This document shows positions 17,201 through 21,614 of a DNA stretch of 21,614 nucleotides, piece after piece; positions within the stretch are counted from its first letter, which is position 1; every line of letters begins with the position of its first letter. Source of the stretch: a virus. Location: positions 1 through 21,614 of the IMG/VR virus record IMGVR_UViG_3300024273_001186. The stretch is one strand, 5' to 3'. The notes beneath the pieces were generated by a model, which was not told where the DNA came from, searched no databases, and saw only the letters and a program-made list of their open reading frames with translations. The position numbers and the translations under genes are program-made.

Positions 17201-19603
17201 GGACAAGCTCTTATTTCGCCAGATCACGATATGGTCCCAGCGCTTACTGAGAACCCAGTTCCTGTAAACATCGATCTTACCAGCGTTTTCCAAAACTTGC
17301 AAGAAGCATTCCCATTGACTGGTGTTAAATGGTCTGGAAATGTTAAAGATGGGTCATCATCAACAGTAGGTCGCACAACTACATTCCAGCAAATAGAATC
17401 TGGTGTAAAGAAAACACTACAAGTAAACGATGGTGGCACGAATTCAATTGGTGATTTTGTTAGTAATGTTAATTTTGAACCATTCATGAGATCTAGAAAC
17501 ATTAATGTGTTTGTTAGTGGTTTAAGACCAGACACAAGACACTATTTCTTCTTCGATGGGGTTGATGTAAATCAGCACGTGTGGCGCGGAACAGACGTAG
17601 ATCATCCAAGAAATATGCAAAAATTTGGAAAAAGAAATGCTGCTGTTACTACTGACTCAAACGGTATTCTTAGAGCAGTGTTTAAAATACCAGAAGGTAC
17701 TTTCTTTGTAGGTGACAGAGTATTATCAGTTGCAGACGTCAGTACTATTGGAGATATCGAGTCAGCTGGAACTTCTACAGCAGATATTACATATCACGCT
17801 TATAATATTTCCGTAGAAAAAACTACATTATCTACAAGAATTCCAGAATTTGATGTATCAGTAAGTGCAACATCAAGAAACGTAGGAACAAGAGTAGTTG
17901 TAGCCCGAGGCGGTGACCCATTAGCACAAACATTCTTCATTAAACAAGGTATGGGCAGAGGTTCAAACTCAGTATTCATTTCTAAAATTGATCTTTTCTT
18001 TAAAAGAAAAAGTGAAATTAACGGACTTACTGTTACACTTAGAGAAGTTCTTAACGGTTATCCTTCAGGCGAAATTCTTACATTCTCTAAAATCCACTTA
18101 ACACCAAATCAGGTTAATGTTTCGGATGACGCTACTGCAGCAACAACTATTGACTTTGTCGCTCCCGTAAGAATGGATGTTGAAAAAGAATACGCTGTTG
18201 TTATTATGCCAGACGCTAACGACCCGAGTTACTTACACTTTACTTCAAAAATTGGTGGTGTAGATCTTACTGCTGGACCAACACGCGGACAAGCAGTTGT
18301 TCAAGACTGGGGTGACGGTGTTCTATTCACTTCTACAAACAACAGAGCATGGAAATCTTACCAAGATGAAGATATTAAATTCAACATATATCGTCATAAC
18401 TTTAATGCTTCTGTTGGTACAGTTACATTAACAAACGACGATCATGAATTCTTTACTCTCAGCGATTGGGATGGAAGATTTAGTCAAGAAGAGATTGTTT
18501 ATAAGAACAACGGAACTGCATACACAGTAAGCGTAGTAATTAATACAAGTGTTGTTACTCAATCTGGAAACGATTTTGCCGCAGATTATTCTGCAGGTGA
18601 TTATATTCTTATTACGTCTGGAACAAATTCTGACATATTTAGAATTGGAAGTGTTGATAGTCCAACAACAATGACATTAACAAAGCCGTGCTCATTCACC
18701 GCTGCTTCGGCTGTTGGTACTTCTATTACTGCCGGAATTGTTTCACATTATAACAAATTTAGCCGTAACGAAATGCATCTCAAGCAAAGTTCTGCAACAG
18801 CGTCTAAGAAGTTCGAAGCTGGCGATACCATTATAGGATTTACAAGTGATGTGACTGGCTCTATTGGATCTGTTAACAACATCGAATTAAGTTACATGCA
18901 ACCTATAATCATGAAATCTAATGACTCAGTAACAAATACTTCAATTAACGGTTTGTTTAATAATCCTTCTAACAATTTAGATAATTATGTTTTACAACTT
19001 AAATTCGGCGACAACAACTCGTTTACAAGAAAAGGTGCTCTTGTTTATAGTAAATCGAACAACATAGTAGCGCCAAAACCTTTTGATATAAACGTAGAAA
19101 TGTCGAATAAATCAAACCCAACTTCGACGCCTATTGTAGACTTACAATTAAGTTCTATTATTGCTTATCAGTTTAAATCAACAAACGTGCCAGCCACTAC
19201 TTCAAAATATATTTCTAAAACTATTGAATTAGCTGAAGATTTAGATGCAGAAGATATGCATATAGTTTTAACTGGTCATAGACCAAATAAAACTGAAATC
19301 AAAGTTTATATTAGACCACAGCATGCTCAAGATAGTGCTGAGTTTAATACAATTGGTTGGATTGAATTAGAATTATTTGAAGGTATTAACACTTATTCTT
19401 CGTCTGTAAATGAAGATGATTACAGAGAATACAAGTATAGAGTTGCTGATGCTAATAAAAACGGAAGCGGAATTATACAATACACAAGTACTTCTGGTAC
19501 ATTTGCTAGCTACAGACAGTTTGCTATAAGAATTGACATGCTATCAGAAAGTATTAATGTTGCACCGTTTGTTAAAGACTATAGAGGAATTGCTCTAACA
19601 TGA
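14273..19603 (+). CDS. giant DUF4815-type structural protein (peripheral baseplate/fibre)
   Basis: This 1776-residue protein starts with the DUF4815 signature: APYFDDFNEEKQFYKILFKP, then AVQARELTQLQTILQNQIEQ and FGDNVYQEG. Proteins of this family are large virion proteins of marine T4-like phages, encoded near gp8 and the fibre genes; the function is not well defined, though a gp10-like or fibre-adapter role is plausible by position. Residues about 1-830 are mostly beta-rich. A helical segment at about 839-873 (RDIEKIEKRIEGLEYYISLN) may be a coiled coil. Later come SRNINVFVSGLRPDTRHYFF, DPLAQTFFIKQGMGRGSN (about 1218) and EKEYAVVIMPDANDPSYLHF, all typical of the family. The C-terminal third is a series of beta modules. 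The gene ends in an ATGA overlap with the coiled-coil gene. No enzymatic motif was seen. Confidence 0.85.
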   Translation: MPINTDLNIAPYFDDFNEEKQFYKILFKPAYAVQARELTQLQTILQNQIEQFGDNVYQEGTIIKGCAFTNLSGLQFVKVINADNFDVLSYISGPSSEIIAGVTTDIDVVYEIEGGSSGLKASIVYAARGFETRPPDLNTFFINYLTSNEADQDYTFIPGELLTINRYKYNGSTLYSTELNVASINVTLQTNPTGRSFGIQSASGVIFQKGHFLFASEQTLIVSKYTDQPDDISVGYTVAESLVTALQDNSLYDNANGSSNENAPGADRLKLVPTLVAISTVIADIDPNFFTLIRYQNGSAVALRDVTQFNSIAEEMARRTYEESGNYIVDRFKMDFDRRETVLTALVGKGSAYVKGYRVENGGKVDFAIDQVSSTAIDQNQATTIDYGSYVDILDVSGTIGLGYEQVTLQNISSTPVGTAFARNITPTRLYLFGVNMNLGSLSSVTRVVGTSGVITIAAGSTLKDVKKAPLIFRTGTSYLKEVTDLSVPVRALESASVNSNVITITAGPNEDFGLDQSDILVVDASNTYIPVLSSSTSLSNSVLTINLDPSAGADPTAAVYFNKRITSATPSDKIAKELYIKVNFTSATSNYSLGFPDVYKIIDIYSGNATTGTYYTDSFKLNENHKDHFYDISYMEYIQGRPLPANGVLTIKVAVFQVNSSVTGDFFAINSYPIDDISETLPSGKIRSSDLDVYKGTNGVIYNLRESFDFRPYADKDPIASYTQTVAAGAGTITTPVGGYNIAFSGSSYIIPPLNSNIISDLEYYLSRIDVITMSSYGSLSLIKGEEAEQPAPARVSADELVVTEILIPGYPALSPKEAADQGKNQCAIRLIPRGVKNYTMRDIEKIEKRIEGLEYYISLNQLEQEAENLLILDENGLTRFKNGYIVDPMNDALIANLNDPNYKAAIHFDKSILTPALNTFPLDLKYKSSSSASIFPSVGSAEVATLSRNSHVKLLGQPYATNYRNCVSNFWKYAGQALISPDHDMVPALTENPVPVNIDLTSVFQNLQEAFPLTGVKWSGNVKDGSSSTVGRTTTFQQIESGVKKTLQVNDGGTNSIGDFVSNVNFEPFMRSRNINVFVSGLRPDTRHYFFFDGVDVNQHVWRGTDVDHPRNMQKFGKRNAAVTTDSNGILRAVFKIPEGTFFVGDRVLSVADVSTIGDIESAGTSTADITYHAYNISVEKTTLSTRIPEFDVSVSATSRNVGTRVVVARGGDPLAQTFFIKQGMGRGSNSVFISKIDLFFKRKSEINGLTVTLREVLNGYPSGEILTFSKIHLTPNQVNVSDDATAATTIDFVAPVRMDVEKEYAVVIMPDANDPSYLHFTSKIGGVDLTAGPTRGQAVVQDWGDGVLFTSTNNRAWKSYQDEDIKFNIYRHNFNASVGTVTLTNDDHEFFTLSDWDGRFSQEEIVYKNNGTAYTVSVVINTSVVTQSGNDFAADYSAGDYILITSGTNSDIFRIGSVDSPTTMTLTKPCSFTAASAVGTSITAGIVSHYNKFSRNEMHLKQSSATASKKFEAGDTIIGFTSDVTGSIGSVNNIELSYMQPIIMKSNDSVTNTSINGLFNNPSNNLDNYVLQLKFGDNNSFTRKGALVYSKSNNIVAPKPFDINVEMSNKSNPTSTPIVDLQLSSIIAYQFKSTNVPATTSKYISKTIELAEDLDAEDMHIVLTGHRPNKTEIKVYIRPQHAQDSAEFNTIGWIELELFEGINTYSSSVNEDDYREYKYRVADANKNGSGIIQYTSTSGTFASYRQFAIRIDMLSESINVAPFVKDYRGIALT

Positions 19604-19782
19604 TGCTGCAACGTGACATACAAACTAAAGCTATATTAAATACAGATGTGCAAGCTCTTAATAAATATAAACAGGAAAGGGCTCTTCACAGAAAAGTAGA
19701 AGCTCTAAGCAAAGAAATTGTTGAAATCCGAGAAATTTTAATTCGCGTCTGCGATAAATTAGAAAAGATAGAGAAGCGTTAA
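19600..19782 (+). CDS. small coiled-coil protein
   Basis: This 60-residue protein is almost entirely helical. From about residue 24 it follows a heptad pattern with hydrophobic L, V and I at a/d positions (LHRKVEALSKEIVEIREIL, then IRVCDKLEKIEKR). It has one cysteine and no membrane segment. It starts in an ATGA overlap with the DUF4815 gene (a second ATG at 19603 is also possible) and stops directly against the next ATG (TAA-ATG), so coupled translation is likely. It may be a fibre-associated oligomeriser or assembly factor; T4 gp57A, a small coiled-coil fibre chaperone, is a functional parallel but no homology is claimed. Confidence 0.65.
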   Translation: MMLQRDIQTKAILNTDVQALNKYKQERALHRKVEALSKEIVEIREILIRVCDKLEKIEKR

Positions 19783-20958
19783 ATGTCAAAACCTAGTATT
19801 CAAAACATTACAGTAACTCAGACATTTCAAAACTGGTTTGATAAAACCAACGAAATTGTTGATATTTTTCGAGATCAGGTTGTAACTGCTTCTGTTTCTG
19901 GAGACATTACTACTGGTAACGCAACTCTATTAGGTTCCTTTACAGCTAACACCGTTGTTGCCTGGAACACTCTTCAGGCAAGTAACATAACGGCAGTTAC
20001 AGCAGGCAACACTATAGAATATGATTCTCCTATAAGAATTACTGGAGCCTTAAGCCCAATTGTCGCAACTTTTAAATACGCGAATGGTGGTCAAACCAGA
20101 TATACGGACGGTCTTACATCGTGGGATGTTGGATTAGAAGATTCAACTAATGCTAGATTTGTTATTAACACTGGCGCTGGAAATAAAAAGCTAGCTTTAG
20201 GAACAACAGGCTTGCTTGAAGTTGGTGCAGTAAAAACAGAGTTTGATGCTGTTATTGGAACTGATTTAACTGTTAGCGGTAGAATTTACGGTGATATTAC
20301 TGCAAACAATATTACAGTTACTAATGCAACAGGGAAATTATCGGGCTCTTTAATTGGAGATGTTTATGCTCCAAACGGAACTACAAAAATACTTGAAAAT
20401 GGAAATGGCACAAACATTCCCGCAACACTTACTGGTAACGTAAATGGCACAGTTAGTTCTTTAACAAACCACACTACTTCTGGTTTAGCAGAAGGTACTA
20501 GACTTTACTTTACAGAGACTAGAGCAAGAAACGTGATTGCCGCTGGAACTGGTGTTACATACGCAGCATCTACTGGTACAATATCAATTGGGCAAGGTGT
20601 AGGAACTGGGTCAACTGTAACGTTTGCAGGTGTTGGCGTAAACGGAGCAATTGTTGCTACTGGAAACATTACGGCATTCGGATCTGTTTCAGATATTACC
20701 ATGAAAGAAAATATTACTCCAATTGAGAATGCTTTAGATAAAGTTTCACAACTCGGCGGATATAACTTCAACTATATTGGTGATGATACCCCAATGACCG
20801 GTGTAATGGCCCAAGAACTGTTAAAAGTAATTCCGGGTGCTGTTTACGAAACCGTAGATCCAAGAACTCAAAAAACAATTTATGCAGTTCGTCATGGCAA
20901 TATTATAGGTTTGCTTATTGAAGCCATTAAGGAATTGAAAGAAAAAGTAGGTAAATAA
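19783..20958 (+). CDS. tail fibre with S74 intramolecular chaperone domain
   Basis: This 391-residue fibre protein begins with a short helical attachment region (NITVTQTFQNWFDKTNEIVD, residues 8-27) and continues with beta-repeat fibre sequence, including GTRLYFTETRARNVIAAGTG (about 238-257), a motif common in marine phage fibres. Residues about 303-391 are an S74 chaperone: SDITMKENITPIENALDKV, then GVMAQELLKVIPGAV, then HGNIIGLLIEAIKELKEKV. Ser303 and Lys308 keep the S-x4-K spacing of the catalytic dyad known from endosialidase-type chaperones, so the C-terminal ~89 residues should guide trimer folding and then be released by cleavage just before Ser303. It follows the coiled-coil gene without a gap and precedes the glycine-rich adhesin by three bases. 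It is short for a full fibre, so it is probably a distal or short fibre. Confidence 0.9.
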   Translation: MSKPSIQNITVTQTFQNWFDKTNEIVDIFRDQVVTASVSGDITTGNATLLGSFTANTVVAWNTLQASNITAVTAGNTIEYDSPIRITGALSPIVATFKYANGGQTRYTDGLTSWDVGLEDSTNARFVINTGAGNKKLALGTTGLLEVGAVKTEFDAVIGTDLTVSGRIYGDITANNITVTNATGKLSGSLIGDVYAPNGTTKILENGNGTNIPATLTGNVNGTVSSLTNHTTSGLAEGTRLYFTETRARNVIAAGTGVTYAASTGTISIGQGVGTGSTVTFAGVGVNGAIVATGNITAFGSVSDITMKENITPIENALDKVSQLGGYNFNYIGDDTPMTGVMAQELLKVIPGAVYETVDPRTQKTIYAVRHGNIIGLLIEAIKELKEKVGK

Positions 20959-20961
20959 ACT

Positions 20962-21614
20962 ATGGCTATCAAATCTTCCGGAGCGATTTCAATACAAGAC
21001 ATCGTAAATGAATTTGGCGGAGCAGCTCCTCATTCTTTAAACGAATATTACCGCGGGGGTACACGAGTACCAAGCAGTAACTACTCACAAACTATTCCTA
21101 CGTCAGGTGCTATTAGTTTGCAGAATTTTTATGGCACAATAAATGTATTTTTTCTTAATATTACGGCAAATGTGCTAGAGTTTGATGCAATTACTGCTGC
21201 TGTTAATGCTGGTTGGAATGGATCGAGTGTTTTAAGAATTGTAATTAATTCTGGCGTTTACGCATATTCTGATAACAGAAACAAAGGTGGCTTAATTATA
21301 CCAACACATCCGGGAATTGTAGAAATAGAAAATTCAGGTTACATTATTGGCCGCGGCGGTAACGGTGGTGGAAACACAGCCGCTGGTCAAAATGGCGGTC
21401 CAGCATTGTCTATAGGAAACACGAATGTTTCTATAATTAACAAGTCTGGAGCTTATATTGCCGGTGGCGGTGGTGGTGGCGGTGGAGGCCGAACTACTGA
21501 TGCTGCCGGTGGCGGTGGTGGTGCAGGTGGTGGTAAGGGCGGAAGATCTGACGGCGGCGATGAAACTCCTTTAGGTGGAGCACCGGGTTTTTCTGGATCT
21601 ACTTCTTCTACAAG
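20962..21614 (+). CDS. glycine-rich tail fibre tip/adhesin (3' end beyond window)
   Basis: An open frame starting at the ATG at 20962 runs to the window edge without a stop (217 complete codons). The N-terminus (IKSSGAISIQDIVNEFGG, then LNEYYRGG and IPTSGAISLQNFYGT) is a recurrent start in marine phage fibre proteins. The next part has LRIVINSGVYAY and GIVEIENSGYIIGRGGNGGG, like the tip domains of lambda-J-like and adhesin-type proteins. From about residue 130 it becomes glycine-rich, with runs of nine and eight near-continuous glycines (about 168-176 and 183-194). Such tracts form polyglycine-II bundles in gp38-type adhesins and carry receptor specificity. Being last in a fibre block, it is probably the host-recognition protein. 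The C-terminus is not in the window. Confidence 0.82.
   Translation, partial: MAIKSSGAISIQDIVNEFGGAAPHSLNEYYRGGTRVPSSNYSQTIPTSGAISLQNFYGTINVFFLNITANVLEFDAITAAVNAGWNGSSVLRIVINSGVYAYSDNRNKGGLIIPTHPGIVEIENSGYIIGRGGNGGGNTAAGQNGGPALSIGNTNVSIINKSGAYIAGGGGGGGGGRTTDAAGGGGGAGGGKGGRSDGGDETPLGGAPGFSGSTSST
21463..21543 (+). repeat. GGT/GGC glycine-codon tract
   Basis: Near-continuous GGT, GGC and GGA codons encode nine glycines (21463-21489), then a second cluster (21508-21534) interrupted by one alanine, then more Gly after a lysine. The run is locally G-rich and simple in sequence, in contrast to the AT-rich window. It encodes the glycine-rich part of the fibre tip and could vary in length between related phages. 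Confidence 0.75.

Noticed and set aside
17224-17535. 103-codon open frame on the - strand
   Set aside because: It is antisense within the DUF4815 gene and has no motif or start signal.
21463-21543. Diversity-generating retroelement target in the fibre tip
   Set aside because: No reverse transcriptase, template repeat or variable/template repeat pair is visible in the window; a glycine-codon tract alone does not support it.

Overview
The window is part of the tail module of a T4-like contractile-tailed phage (Caudoviricetes, myovirus morphology). All genes lie on the + strand, are AT-rich with A/T-ending codons, and are packed with stop/start overlaps (TAATG, ATGA) or gaps of a few bases. The set of baseplate homologues, the DUF4815-type giant protein, the S74 fibre and the glycine-rich fibre tip resemble marine T4-like phages (cyanophages and pelagiphages). 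That host guess is inference from protein style and composition; nothing in the window names the host. No tRNA, CRISPR array, insertion sequence, integrase or replication gene is visible, and no gene-free stretch exceeds about 40 bases.

Layout, left to right. Bases 1-60 hold the 3' end of an upstream gene. Next come a gp53-like baseplate wedge protein (63-437), a small unknown (442-705), a gp27-like hub (698-2080), a gp5-like hub/spike with a C-terminal lambda-endolysin-like muramidase domain (2073-4124), a structural protein with a C-terminal M15 zinc peptidase (4124-5701), gp25 (5705-6121), a gp6 / baseplate-J protein (6123-7919) and a gp7 / P2 gpI-like protein (7919-10216). A likely late promoter then precedes a small fibre-like protein (10249-10902) and a complete subtilisin-family protease (10906-12567). 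A perfect TATAAATA late promoter precedes gp8 (12606-14258), a 1776-residue DUF4815-type structural protein (14273-19603), a 60-residue coiled coil (19600-19782), a fibre with an S74 self-cleaving chaperone domain (19783-20958), and the start of a glycine-rich fibre tip/adhesin (20962 to the window edge).

Taken together, gp53, gp25, gp6, gp7-like and gp8 would make the baseplate wedges. gp27-like and gp5-like proteins would make the hub and spike. The DUF4815, S74 and glycine-rich proteins would be peripheral fibres and receptor binding. Three enzyme domains are embedded in this structural cluster: a muramidase at the spike C-terminus, an M15 peptidase on the next gene product, and a subtilase with an apparent inhibitory propeptide. 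The first two could cut both glycan and peptide parts of the cell wall at entry. The role of the subtilase is open and is the most interesting question here.
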